Shown: positions 10,148-19,950 of the stretch, in pieces
How positions within the stretch are numbered: the stretch's first letter is position 1
Layout of the letters: the number at the start of each line of letters is the position of its first letter
Origin: Mactra quadrangularis
Lineage: Eukaryota > Mollusca > Bivalvia > Venerida > Mactridae
Reading direction: 5' to 3'
Length of the DNA stretch: 64,000 nucleotides
Assembly: GCA_025267735.1 (NCBI GenBank)
Contig: CM046301.1
Location: forward strand, 13,452,190-13,516,189
Notes under the pieces: model-generated
Told to the model about the DNA's origin: nothing
What the model saw: the letters and a program-made list of their open reading frames with translations, nothing else
Databases searched by the model: none
Translations under genes and position numbers: made by a program

Positions 10148-10612
10148 AATTTTAGTCGGTGGTGCGGATAGAATTTAGTTTAGCGGACCCCGCTATTGCG
10201 CATGCTCGGACGTTGCGTTGTTATAAAATTTTGACGCCATTTTGTTTTTGCCTATGCAGTTTTTATTCATTATTTAAATGAATTATTTTTAATAACTTTT
10301 TAAGAATGCTTTTTTGATATCCATTTTTAATATCGGCGGGGTGCCGCCCCCATAATAACAGAAAATTAGCCGCATTTATCTTCGCGCGTCTGCTCATAGA
10401 AACAGAACGCTGCGCACGCATATTTATATTTACTTCCGGGATCCGCTAAACTAAATGTGTCCCGGTGGTGCAAACAGTCACTCCGCTTATTTAAATACCG
10501 GATACTTGTTCGATAATCCTTGTTCATAAATAAGGATATTAAATTTAAACGATCATGAGAACAGAAATAATGTAGAGACCATTTAAATCAGTAGGATTAA
10601 TGTTTGCAGTAT
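10148..10612. mobile_element. MITE-A copy 3, interrupted by a nested element
   Basis: The left arm begins ttttagtcggtggtgc and resumes after the 297-bp insertion as aaacagtcactccgcttatt, then taaatacc. Joined, it follows the MITE-A pattern (gtcagtggcgcatacatta, ccccgctgattt) seen in other copies. The right arm is ccatttaaatcagtaggatt, then aatgtttgc. The interior cggatacttgttcgataa also matches copy 4. The insertion is described in the next entry. Confidence 0.65.
10166..10462. mobile_element. ~297-bp non-autonomous DNA transposon with 9-bp target duplication
   Basis: The termini are inverted repeats: ggataga plus atttagtttagcgga on the left, and tccgctaaactaaat plus gtgtcc on the right (15 bp perfect, then looser). 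A direct repeat, cggtggtgc, abuts both ends at 10157-10165 and 10463-10471. Removing the element and one copy of that repeat restores the left arm of the surrounding MITE-A, which independently supports these boundaries. A 9-bp duplication is typical of Mutator-like elements, so it is probably a MULE-derived MITE. It is GC-richer than its host and encodes nothing. Confidence 0.75.
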
Positions 10613-11272
10613 GCATGATTTTTTTCATTAATTCATAAATCCAAGATCATTTTGAGGGCACTGTATATAAGGAATAAAGAATGTATATCATGATAAAATG
10701 GACCAGAAGTCATGTTGAAATTTTCCAGCTTTCATATTGTAAATCATAGATTGATTAATTTGAACATTGTTGATAGATCAGAAGCATGAATGGTTGTACG
10801 AAGGAGTGATGCGAATCTGAACCATCCTGTGGTAAGACTATGTGAAAGATAAAACGATGTTTTAGTTGTCCTTGAATGTGGCAAATGCTAATTTCGGGCG
10901 CACGAACAATTCAATGGATGTTAATGAAAAACAACAATTATTACCGGAAATGATGTTTTCGACATCAGATACGCTTTTTTGACGCCTGCATTCTCCCGTG
11001 CCAAAAATATTACACACAACATACAAGAACGGTTCATATTTGTGACGCTGTGACATGCTAAAATCGACGTCATGCCTAATGTTCTAAACTATAGCGTTTT
11101 AATACACGATGGTAAATTGTTCTAAAAATATGATAATAGCAAAACGCATTGTTTGAGGTTTCTAATAATACTTTCTCTAACAATATAAATTACACACTCG
11201 ATGCACAATCAAATGGTTGTCTGTTTAGGCCACATGTATCAGGTTACGTCTGTTGGTTATTGTTTGATTTTA

Positions 11273-11431
11273 TTCCACTTCAGTAGTGCACACATTAACC
11301 CCGCTAATTTAGATACTCGATAATTGTTCGAAAACCCCCGTGTATAGATACGGATAACTGTTCTTACGGTTAATAAGCACGGAAGTGCTGAAATGAGTGT
11401 TTAATCAGCGGAGCGTATGCATGTACCATCT
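11273..11431. mobile_element. MITE-A copy 4
   Basis: The left arm ttcagtagtgcacacattaa, ccccgctaattt, and the right arm tttaatcagcggagcgtatg, catgtacca, are complementary. The centre gataattgttcgaaaa and gtatagatacggataactg is shared with copies 1 and 3 in part. It is about 159 bp and retains most of the family interior. Confidence 0.65.
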
Positions 11432-11505
11432 ATTTTATTTTATCTCCTAATTCGGCGTAACTTTGTTATTGCTGTTCTCGCAAAGTTGTAGAAGATGTAT
11501 ACGTC

Positions 11506-11857
11506 TTAAAGGTACTAGTTCACAGATTTTGTCAAGTTTTTTCTATATTTTCAAAATACCATTTAGTGACTGTAATTGTGTCAAAAATATTATTCTTGAA
11601 TTTTTAAGACAATCTGGCCTTTAGGTTGCAAGAAATATACAATAAAAGTCAAAATGCACTAAAATTGTCTATATCGTGACATACGGGGTAGATTTGTACT
11701 ACATGAAACACCATCATTTGTAGTTGTATGTCAATTTGCACTAAAATTGTCATCCTCAAAACACTACTTTCCTGCTTCAAAAAATGATTCCATACATTTT
11801 TTATAGTTTCAGAAAAAGTTGATATTTCATTTGAAATCTGTGAATGAGTACCTTTAA
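11506..11857. mobile_element. TTAA-flanked MITE, piggyBac-like signature
   Basis: A TTAA at 11506-11509 is followed by aggtactagttcacagattt. The other end is aaatctgtgaatgagtacct followed by TTAA at 11854-11857. The 20-bp ends match as inverted repeats at 18 positions. TTAA target duplication is the hallmark of piggyBac-type transposition, although the first bases here are not the usual CCC or CAC. The interior has an internal near-repeat (tgcactaaaattgtc at about 11654 and 11736). The reading frames inside look like chance. Confidence 0.65.
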
Positions 11858-12570
11858 ATAACGTAAGTTCCCGTGTGAACATTTCTAGGACCCTTTAAAT
11901 CAGGTCATAAAGACTAGGGGTTAAAAGATATTTATACATTTTTATTCCACATACGTTTATATCGTGCATTCTAACCACTTTTCACAAAAAAATCTTACGA
12001 TAAAAATCATCGTAGTTCAAGAGCAAGAATCATTAATGATACGCTATTTTTGTCAATCAATTCCAAATGTTATTTAATAATGACGAATATTGTATATCTT
12101 TTGAATATCCTGATTTTGAACTTAAAATTATATAATTGACTCCCGCGAAAAAGGTGCACTGGTCTTGAATGTTTGTAGTACGCTGGGCAATATATTTTTG
12201 CACTTTTAATCTTATACACAACAAAAATTTAACTTTTAATCTTAAACTTAAACTTTTTCATTTGATTAAACGCCTATTTCTATATTACATATTCAATGGC
12301 GTTGTACAAGAATGTAATAAAAAATAAATACATGTAAGTAAAACCCCTCCACCATAAAAACAAAATGTACATACAATAACACAAAAAAATAAAAAGAAAT
12401 ATAAAACATGATGTTATATAGTGTGTATGTTTATTTTTTATTTTTTCTATTGAGCTTTTATATTTCATATTTTTGTACCTACATCCTTCACAGATCATGA
12501 TTCGACTTAATTTTACATTTTTATCACTAATTTCTTATTTATTTCTATTTATTTTATATTGAAAATTTGA
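11858..12570. other. AT-rich low-complexity stretch, no gene
   Basis: Long A and T runs, especially 12290-12560, with no credible frame. A short near-duplicate (acttttaatcttaaac or similar) occurs around 12200-12250. Confidence 0.45.
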
Positions 12571-12732
12571 GTCCTGAACAGTATAACATGATGCTACTGT
12601 TAACCGGACATGTCCTGAACAGTGTAACATAACGCCACTGTTAACCAGACATTTCCCCAAAGGTGTCGAAACATCACCTTTAAAGGGCCCTTAATACATC
12701 CCCAAAGGTGTCGAAACATCACCTTTAAAGGG
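12571..12732 (+). repeat. two adjacent small duplications, each hairpin-forming
   Basis: A 41-bp unit starting gtcctgaacagt occurs twice head to tail (12571-12611, 12612-12652). Each contains aacagt...actgtt arms. Immediately after, a 33-bp unit starting ccccaaaggtgtcgaaacat and ending cacctttaaaggg occurs twice (12655-12687, 12700-12732). Each of these contains aaaggtg...caccttt arms. The second pair is identical by eye, so it is recent or maintained. Confidence 0.8.
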
Positions 12733-13105
12733 ACAATTGAAACAAGGTATAAAATGACTTTTGCTTTGGAAGCATGTTTAAAAATTTTGACAGGTTGCTA
12801 ACCACAGAATCAATTTGACATAGCTTTAGCTGGTTACAATAACAATTACGGTTTATTATCAAACGTCATATACAAAATTAGTGTTGTCTGATATAAACTG
12901 AATACTTAGTATTAAAGTTGGTGTTTGTAAACCGAAGACATGATTCCCATTATAGTGTGGGCAACGTACCAACTGTAGCATAACCGCTACGCCACATTTC
13001 ACCTGATGTGAGTCAAAATTTTAGAAATCTGGAGACAACCATTTTTTCAGCAACATCAAATTGACATCAATTCAGCATGTACATTACTATAATCATAAGA
13101 ATTAT

Positions 13106-13327
13106 ATGGTGGCATATTTCTGCCATCAGATAATTACATAACTAACTAGTTAATTAAGTTACCATACAGTAACTAGTTAACCTCTTAATCGACTAGTTAA
13201 TTTAGTGGTTAACTAGTTACGACAATTAGTTAACTACTTAACTTAATTAATTTAAGAGTTTAACTAGTTAACCTCCCAATTAACTAGTTAGTTATGTGGT
13301 TTTCTGATGGCAGAAATATGCAACCAT
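13106..13327. mobile_element. foldback element built of TAACTAGTTA palindromes
   Basis: The outer arms are inverted (atggtggcatatttctgcca, tcaga on the left; tctgatggcagaaatatgca, accat on the right) and continue inward as cataactaactagttaatt. The 222-bp element also contains about seven copies of the palindrome aactagtt or a one-base variant. The whole could fold into one long or several nested hairpins. It is a foldback or MITE element; there are no coding frames. A target duplication is not evident. Confidence 0.7.
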
Positions 13328-13795
13328 TGAATTATTGAGAATTTAAATCACTTTTTTCTCATCCCGGTGTATGTACATAACATATCCTTACATGTATGGA
13401 GAAGACGAACCCTCATTAAACCTAAATTCATTTATTCATGAAAGTCAGTTTGCTTACATTGCAAACGGAAGAAATATGAAAGATTTTCCTAACATCTAAT
13501 TAGTATTCACCTCTCGATATCAAAGTGTTCCTATCACAAGAAATAAATCACGTGATATCAGATAAGATTTAACTATCAACAACTTACCAACCCTCTGATC
13601 TATCTATTTAAAGATATCTTGTAACACGGTAACTTAGATCTATCAAATATACAGTGCCCTCCAAAAGTTCACAGTCTAATAATGATTTTATGATACACAT
13701 ATTTACATTTACTTGTCTACCCGCGAAAGAAGAAATACAGCGTCGACGGAGCAAGTCACAGAATCAATTTTAATCAGGTTATCAATAAATGAGAA

Positions 13796-14060
13796 ACCCG
13801 GGTCGACAGCGCAGTTGGTAGCGCGTCGGGATTTGGAATCTCGTGTCCCGAACGGGGTATGGGTTCGAATCCCACCCGGGAAAAGTTGGCAATAATGTCA
13901 ATTTTCCTCCATTGTTATGATAAATGGAGGAGTTTCCGGTCTTTCGGAAGGGTAGGTGAGTACTGGTTATTAATAAGGGTCCAGGAAAACTAGGTTAGGT
14001 GAGATGGACGCCGTAAAATGACATAAATTGTGTTGACACGGCGTTTAACCCATGAAAAAA
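13796..14060 (+). mobile_element. SINE, Leu-like tRNA head (SINE-L copy 3, best preserved head)
   Basis: The head begins acccgggtcgacagcgcagt, with anticodon stem cggga/tctcg around the loop tttggaa, an extra stem cccg/cggg (long variable arm), and the B box gggttcgaatccca. It closes with cccggg complementary to the start. The class II shape points to a tRNA-Leu or tRNA-Ser ancestor; the TAG anticodon in copy 1 favours Leu. The gaggttatacc junction is shortened here. The body and tail are complete, ending gtgttgacacggcgtttaac before a short A-rich run. Confidence 0.9.
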
Positions 14061-14644
14061 CCACAAAAAATAATTCAATATATGTTACATGTACATAAAT
14101 GAGCTTTAATTATAGTTATATTACTAGCGGTTTGCATGCTCAGTTTTTCTTAAAAAAAATACATAAGTCAAAGAACCTTTGGCGGGCAAAGCATTAACAT
14201 GCATATGCTCAATGGTATACATGGTATATATAGTATAACTGTCAATCAGAAGGCATAAGACAAGTCAAGTTAACAAAACCAACTTGTCTGGTTCCCAGTC
14301 GTACTTTGACAGTTATAAGTAAAACTATCGTCAGCTAATGATCAAGCAAAATTAAGAAAACGTAAACGAAAATTTTGTTACCTGAATAATAACAAAGGGG
14401 CATCCATTATTGTCCTTTGCCTGACCCGATAACAATAGTGGTAATGGGCAGGTAATCCAGACTACCAAACTAACGAGGTATCACTGAACATGTTGTCAGC
14501 ATGGTTGGAAGAGTAAAATATATATTGTACAAGCTGAATGGTTGGATTGAGCTTTAAAACAGTCCGGTTTCATAAAATTGATCAAATTGTCATCTATTTT
14601 TCATATGTCCACCATACAATATATTTGAATATTGATTAATTTTA
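14061..14644. other. non-coding, no gene seen
   Basis: No credible coding frame or recognised repeat. A short GC-richer patch near 14395-14460 (ggcatccattattgtccttt) is unassigned. Confidence 0.4.
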
Positions 14645-14748
14645 TTCAACTGTCAGTAGCACACATAGAAGTGTAGGATTACTGCAGTTAGACTTTAAAT
14701 CAGCGGGATCAATGTACGCATCTCCGAGGATTGAACAAAATTTAAGGA
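14645..14748. mobile_element. MITE-A copy 5, internally deleted
   Basis: The left arm attcaactgtcagtagcaca and the right arm ctttaaatcagcgggatcaa, tgtacgcatctccgag, gattgaac belong to MITE-A, but only about 40 bp of interior separates them. The left flank ttaatttt also fits the A/T-rich outer edge of copy 2. Confidence 0.55.
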
Positions 14749-15691
14749 AACAAATATGTATAATAATACAAGAACACTGAATTCAATGCGTCTTTGGCCT
14801 GTGTAAGGACCTAATTTAAAAAACGTTATAGAAGTACATAAAACTAAAAACTAAATGGTGATAAACTAGCTGTGTCAAACATTGGTGCAACAACGAACAC
14901 ATTGAGCTTCTAAAAATTTCTTCTAAAAGAAATTAATGTAATTCAAAGTTTTTTGGTACTATAAGCACTAGAACTAGAGTGCTAATCTTAAATCATATGG
15001 TAAAATTCTAAAACAAAACAGAAATAAATGATATCAACTTTAATACGATCAATATTTATGCCAACGTAACATACAAAATGAACGAAGTAACTAATACTAT
15101 TAAGGTCTTCCAATCCTTACCTTTTTCAAACTAACATGGTTCTAATTATTTATTTCACTCGTGAGCTAAGGGTACTATATTTTCACTCATGGCTACACCA
15201 CTCGTGAAAAATACTGCATCCTTGGAATAAAAAATCGATCTTACACCGAAATAAACACATATTCACTATGTATTCATTTGTATTCAATTGATTTATACAA
15301 ATTAAAAGTAAAATTTAATAGTTGATTTGGCTAGATAAAAAAAATAAAAGTAACAAACAAAAAAATATTCATTCTTCATTCAGAACAGCTCAGTCATTCA
15401 CTACAAATAATATAGGATATATATATTTAGACGCCATTTTGAAACTCACTTTGCGCCACATGCCCAAACAAAAGGCTTCATTCGGTGATGGAGTTAAGAA
15501 ATACACACAGCCGTTTGGGCGATGATTAATGTATTGTTTCAGTGGATTGGATTGAAAAAACAAGATTCAATGCAATCGCTGAACATTTACTATTTAGTCA
15601 TATATAATTACATAGCATACATTAAATGTTTACAAGCCTCTGGTGTTAACTACCAGAACGTTTTTGTATAACCGTTACGTGCCTTGTTTGT
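14749..15691. other. non-coding; contains CACTCGTGA inverted motif
   Basis: No gene is seen. At about 15156-15222 the sequence tttcactcgtgagct and, about 45 bp on, ccactcgtgaaaaat form an interrupted inverted repeat, which looks like the edge of an unclassified short element. The remainder is AT-rich without features. Confidence 0.4.
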
Positions 15692-15790
15692 GCGACGCCA
15701 CGCGGAGGTGTTTGTAGAAAAATCCAATATTCTCGGTGGACCCCACAAATATTTCCAAAATTATTCATTCAATAAATGGTCGAGGTGTTC
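15692..15790 (+). repeat. dispersed repeat B, copy 1 (partial)
   Basis: A segment including gtgtttgtagaaaaatccaa, tattctcggtggacccc and cattcaataaatggtcgagg is shared, with substitutions, with 61024-61126. Only the right half is recognisable here. The family appears to be an inverted-repeat element (see the 60970 copy). Confidence 0.55.
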
Positions 15791-16572
15791 CGAATTTTGT
15801 CACCTCAATATGGTATCACCTAACATCATGTGACAGTTGAACAGAAGGGTAGGAAGACCTTAATACAACATATAGATTCTATGGAATGGACTGAAAATGT
15901 TCGGGTAATTATAACATTTATATTTTCTAAAGTTATTCCTAGTACTTTCGGGATAATCGGTTTCCATTCTAATGCACTAATATATCATTTAACATTGCGG
16001 TTAAAATTTTATGAATTTTTCATATCAAGGAACTATTTCCTAAACAAATCGATGCTTTCTTTCAAGATTTCAAGAGTTAAAATCATACCATGTATGCTAA
16101 TAATACTAATTGTAGCTCCAGCTCGAGAATAGCACAAAATCGATTTCATTTGTTTATACAATCACCGTCCACCAGAACACACATCCTGTTGGCTGACTGA
16201 CCATTGATGTCGTTTTTTGCCCTAATTCGTCAGCGGTTTATACAATACCGCAATGTTATGTTATAACATTGAGTGAGCACTTTTAAATAATCACTCATCA
16301 AAGAAATACAAACATGAATCAAGCACCAATGCCATTTATATCATTCCATTACTGATTTCTATAAAAAAACTTAACTTCTATCTATGTCTTGCAAATAAAA
16401 CGTTTCAAAGCACCATTATGCAATACAAATGTACATGTTTCAAGAAACAAATGGAATCGGCGTTATTCCCATTCATGAAACTTCAAACCACTTCATAAAA
16501 CAATGCTTGCCAGAATCTTTCACTGTTTTAGCAATTAATTTTTCACAGAAGTCGGATTGTTTACATAGGTTG
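15791..16572. other. region 3' of the receptor gene, no further gene
   Basis: This is downstream of the receptor on the minus strand. I found no canonical AATAAA on the minus strand close to the stop codon, so the transcript end is undefined. A 20-bp palindrome-like word (aatgttatgttataacattg) lies at about 16251. A 100-codon plus-strand frame at 15830-16132 has no recognisable features. Confidence 0.4.
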
Positions 16573-17568
16573 TCAGACAGACGCCGCCCGTGAGAATGTG
16601 CTCCCTACTCTACGTACTGGATTCTTCTCACAATCTCCCATCAGAAATTTCTTATAAGCAGTTCTGAAGTTATTGTCCATCAGAGTATAGACTATAGGGT
16701 TCACACAATACAGCAGCCAACTTAGCATGGTGGTCCAAATATGATGTATTGGATACTTGAATTTTTTATCAGTTACATTCAAAACAAAATACGGAAATGT
16801 ACCGATGAAGAATATGAAGAATATACACAACATCATGGCGGAGAGTCTTATAGCTTTGCCTTGTGGCGTGTTGCCCTTCCAGCGGCTCATCCTCTTAAAA
16901 CTTTTGTAAGCGACACATCCTATTCTAGCATAACAGTAGGTAATGAACAAACATGGCACAATAAATCCAGCAGTTACCATGGCAATACGATTAGATTGAT
17001 CGGCTGATTTGTCAAATGTACAAGCTAGAATAGAAGATTGGAATTGAAACGCTCCCCAAACGCGAAACGAAGGTGGAATTGTGAATATCATTGGGAACAC
17101 CCAACAAACTATCAATGATATCACCAATTGTCTAGTCTCCGACATGTATCTATATTTGTTTATATAAACAACATTCAGAAACCTATACAGAGCTATAAAA
17201 CTAAGATGCAACATAATAACTCCCACCAGGGTGTATCTAATCCCGCCAGCCGCAGCACAAAATTCAGACGGTATTTTATGCGAGTGTCGATGAAATATAA
17301 CCGTCTGCATTGACAATATTAAGGAACAGTATAAAAATCCAGCGAAGCTTTGACTTCCAATTAGAATGCAATTAACACTGTATCTTAAACTGGAGAATAG
17401 AATCGCTAAAACTGTGATTAAGTTTCCAAAACTTCCAAGAATGCACAGTATAATAACAAACACTTCAAGCATGGTCAGTGTGCTCTCCTGGCCACACCAC
17501 CATTCCGTGCAATCCTCCGTCTCGTTGGAGAAAATCTCCGGTGTTATTGTATATTTATCACTCGACAT
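16573..17568 (-). CDS. class A GPCR, Tre1/moody/GPR84-like orphan
   Basis: A 331-residue seven-helix receptor in the plasma membrane, coupling to heterotrimeric G proteins by family analogy. It is intronless here. The first Met has A at -3 (aaaaatg), and an NET glycosylation site is at N15. Helix landmarks: GN at 48-49 (TM1); C104 (TM3 disulfide) with C183 in the second loop; W156 (TM4); P205 (TM5); P259 (TM6); NPIVY at 290-294 (TM7), followed by helix 8 (FRTAYKKFL). The short basic tail is rich in Ser/Arg. Oddities: the TM2 sodium-site Asp is Ala76 or Gly77; the DRY motif is YRF (128-130); the TM6 toggle Trp is absent (GTFPY). The second-loop pattern PP..VWGAF...CTF resembles Tre1, moody and GPR84. 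A melatonin-receptor-like or mollusc-specific orphan is possible. The ligand is unknown. Confidence 0.9.
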   Translation of the reverse strand: MSSDKYTITPEIFSNETEDCTEWWCGQESTLTMLEVFVIILCILGSFGNLITVLAILFSSLRYSVNCILIGSQSFAGFLYCSLILSMQTVIFHRHSHKIPSEFCAAAGGIRYTLVGVIMLHLSFIALYRFLNVVYINKYRYMSETRQLVISLIVCWVFPMIFTIPPSFRVWGAFQFQSSILACTFDKSADQSNRIAMVTAGFIVPCLFITYCYARIGCVAYKSFKRMSRWKGNTPQGKAIRLSAMMLCIFFIFFIGTFPYFVLNVTDKKFKYPIHHIWTTMLSWLLYCVNPIVYTLMDNNFRTAYKKFLMGDCEKNPVRRVGSTFSRAASV

Positions 17569-17660
17569 TTTTGTTGATGTTTGTAAAAAACTTAATCCTT
17601 CAAATATATTGTAATTATTACGTTATTTTCACGCAGTAATGATTTCAAGATAAGTAAAAT

Positions 17661-17757
17661 TCACGATGAGTTAACCTTCCGTAACACCTCTTGAATAACT
17701 TCCGGAACCACTTGGCCCACCTCTACATACAACGGACACTTGTCCCCCGGAAAGAAA
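17661..17757 (-). other. GC-richer island upstream of the receptor
   Basis: About 95 bp upstream of the receptor ATG lies a segment near 50% GC in AT-rich DNA. On the minus strand it is open in two frames of about 30 codons. One of them, ending in VQEV-like hydrophobic/acidic sequence (QVVPEVIQEV), looks protein-like and stops at 17661. A possible splice donor (gaag|gttaac) lies near its end. It may be a 5' untranslated exon, a short upstream frame or an old exon. Evidence is weak. Confidence 0.3.
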
Positions 17758-18813
17758 TTAAAGTACTTAGATTTGTTTCAATTCGTACATGATGACAACA
17801 TTCATTAAAATTCCAAGATATGCAGTAAACATACACTTTAAACATTCACTACTCATTATAATCCTGTTTCTTGTATAAGTCGTGCTGATAAGTCCAGTTA
17901 GTGCCAAAAATCCTTCAAATTATTTCCATAGTTTTGTCAAGAAAAAGATCACGTCTTCAAGATCACGCCAGATAATCAACACGCTTATAGAAACTGCTCA
18001 CAAAAACATATATCCTATTAAACTATTCACAAATAAACTTGATATACCAAGTTTTAACTATTTATCGCACGAGTGGCCACAATACAAATTTTATATTCCT
18101 AATAACTGTGGTATTTGTGATGTATACGCATATTATACACACATTATAGCAATAAATCTTTGGTTGAGGTATCAAAAGGAATTTCCCCTTATCTAAATTA
18201 AATCCATTTCTAACAAGGTTCAATTTAACATGAAATCCGATTGTACAACAACTCTCAGCACGAAAGTCCAATTACTGAATCACCGAACAATATCTGCTTT
18301 CAGGCAGAAAAAAATCTTTTCACTAGAATGAATATCCGATTTACCTGCGCTCACTGTCTTCCTCTATCTAGTAGTAGTTTCGCAATTAGTTATCGTTTTC
18401 TTGAACCTTTGCCCAGCTCTGATATATGTACAGCATAGAGAGTTAAGCTTATTACACCGTAAGTGCTTAAGTGATTTTGTACGATCAAAAATGTATAACC
18501 CCGATCACATGTGGTCACTCTTAATGTAATATTTATTTTCTTATTCCAGGATTGTAGATACTTGATGACCTGAAAAAGATAAACAAATACTGTGAACTTT
18601 TAGCAATAACATGTAACGATATAAAAATACTGCACGACCAAGCGTCTAACACATCTAGAACAAAATTGTAGAATTTTGCGGCCATATTGGACGCCATATT
18701 GAATTTCAGAACGTTCGCCAGGGCTGCGGAATTTTTGAAATTAGTTTTGATTAACTATATACATAAGGACTGAAATATAACTTTTCCATTGAGTGGAATG
18801 ATACCTTGCCAAT
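17758..18813. other. 5' flank of the receptor, no gene recognised
   Basis: This is the presumed promoter side of the receptor. No TATA box or initiator can be assigned with confidence. A pair of words with a gccatattg core at about 18682 and 18694 (ggccatattg and cgccatattg) resembles YY1-type sites. A 104-codon plus-strand frame at 17882-18196 has no recognisable family and is probably chance. Confidence 0.35.
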
Positions 18814-19098
18814 GCTGCTCGGCTAGCTCAGTCGGTAAAGCTCAATTCTATACTGACCGAGGGGTCGTAAATACGATTTCTGGGCGGGTCATTCTTTCGT
18901 AGAACTTGGTCTTGAAGTAATTTCATCGTTTTTCTACTTCCTACCACTAATTTTAAGTCATGTTTGGCAGTTTTCAGTCACTGACGGATGTATGCGCATA
19001 GTTAGTAGTTAACTGCTAAATCCAGGAACGGTGAGTAGGTTGACTGACCAACATGATATAACCTTTACAATGTGTTGCTATGGCGTTAAACTCAACCA
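18814..19098 (+). mobile_element. SINE with Lys-like tRNA head, full length (SINE-K)
   Basis: The head reads gctcggctagctcagtcggt, then aaagc, and further on gaggggtcgtaaatacgatt and tctgggcggg. This resembles tRNA-Lys in its A box and T arm; the anticodon region is eroded. The central domain follows: cttcctaccactaatttta, cagttttcagtcactgacgg, then gttaactgctaaatccagg. The tail is tgactgaccaac and tacaatgtgttgctatggcg, ending ttaaac. It is the only copy in the window with head, body and tail. Confidence 0.8.
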
Positions 19099-19782
19099 GC
19101 CTAGAAATCTTGCCAGTTTTTGGACAATTAAACAAACAATAATGGAGCTATTTATTGAAAATATGTTTTTCTCACTTTGACCCGAAAACGCCTTCATGTT
19201 CAATTTTAGAAAATCACAAAATTTGTATTGGTTTTAACTACATTGCAGTAGTCTTTTATCGAAGTTACTATGTACAGATACGGCTCAAGACTCATTGCGA
19301 AGGAGTAACAATTTAAGTATACTGGAACTTGCACATACAGTTGAAACAAGTGTTGGTTTGATCGATTTATTCCTATTTAAACTATGTTTGTTCAGTCAAT
19401 CAGGAAATTCTATTGTATTAATAAAGTAAACATTTATATTCTTAGGTACACTCGTTGCATTATATAACAAGATTTATTTAATTAGCGTTCGAAGCCAGTT
19501 CCAAGTTAAACTAGGACCGACAAAGTACAAATAAAATCGAATATTGAAGTGTGTATAATTATACTTGTGTTCGCACACATGTATAATGTATACTTGTTGA
19601 GTTTTCATGATGTGCTACAATGTAATAGTCAATAAAGTTATGAACCATATTCAGGTGTGCACCATAAAATTACGCGATTGGATGCACTGATTGATTTCTT
19701 GATAAATTGCGTGTATGTAGTAAATTAATACAGAATAACTCGGTTACATTCACCATATATAAGATAAAATGCTTTTATGTAT

Positions 19783-19950
19783 ATTTTATCTCTTGCCACT
19801 GATTATGACTCATGTGGGACAGTTGTCAGTCACTGACGGGCATATGAACCTAGTATCTAGTGAACAGTTAAATCCAGATATGTGATCTCTCCATGAATGG
19901 TGAGAAGTATGGCCTATACAATGTGCTGTTACTGTTTTAAATCCAACAAA
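19783..19950 (+). mobile_element. 5'-truncated SINE-K copy
   Basis: It begins in the central domain (cttgccactgattatgactc), with acagttgtcagtcactgacg and gtgaacagttaaatccagat. The tail is an eroded tacaatgtgctgttactgtt. No tRNA head is present. Confidence 0.65.

Noticed and set aside
12955..13000. tRNA-like word on the minus strand (gtggcgtagcggttatgcta)
   Set aside because: A-box similarity only; too short and eroded to call a SINE.
13796..13882. Functional tRNA-Leu gene
   Set aside because: The anticodon loop reads TGG, and the head is part of a dispersed SINE with five copies.
16741..17007. Plus-strand frames inside the receptor gene (also 17128-17313 and 17366-17614)
   Set aside because: They are shadows of the receptor coding strand with no protein features.
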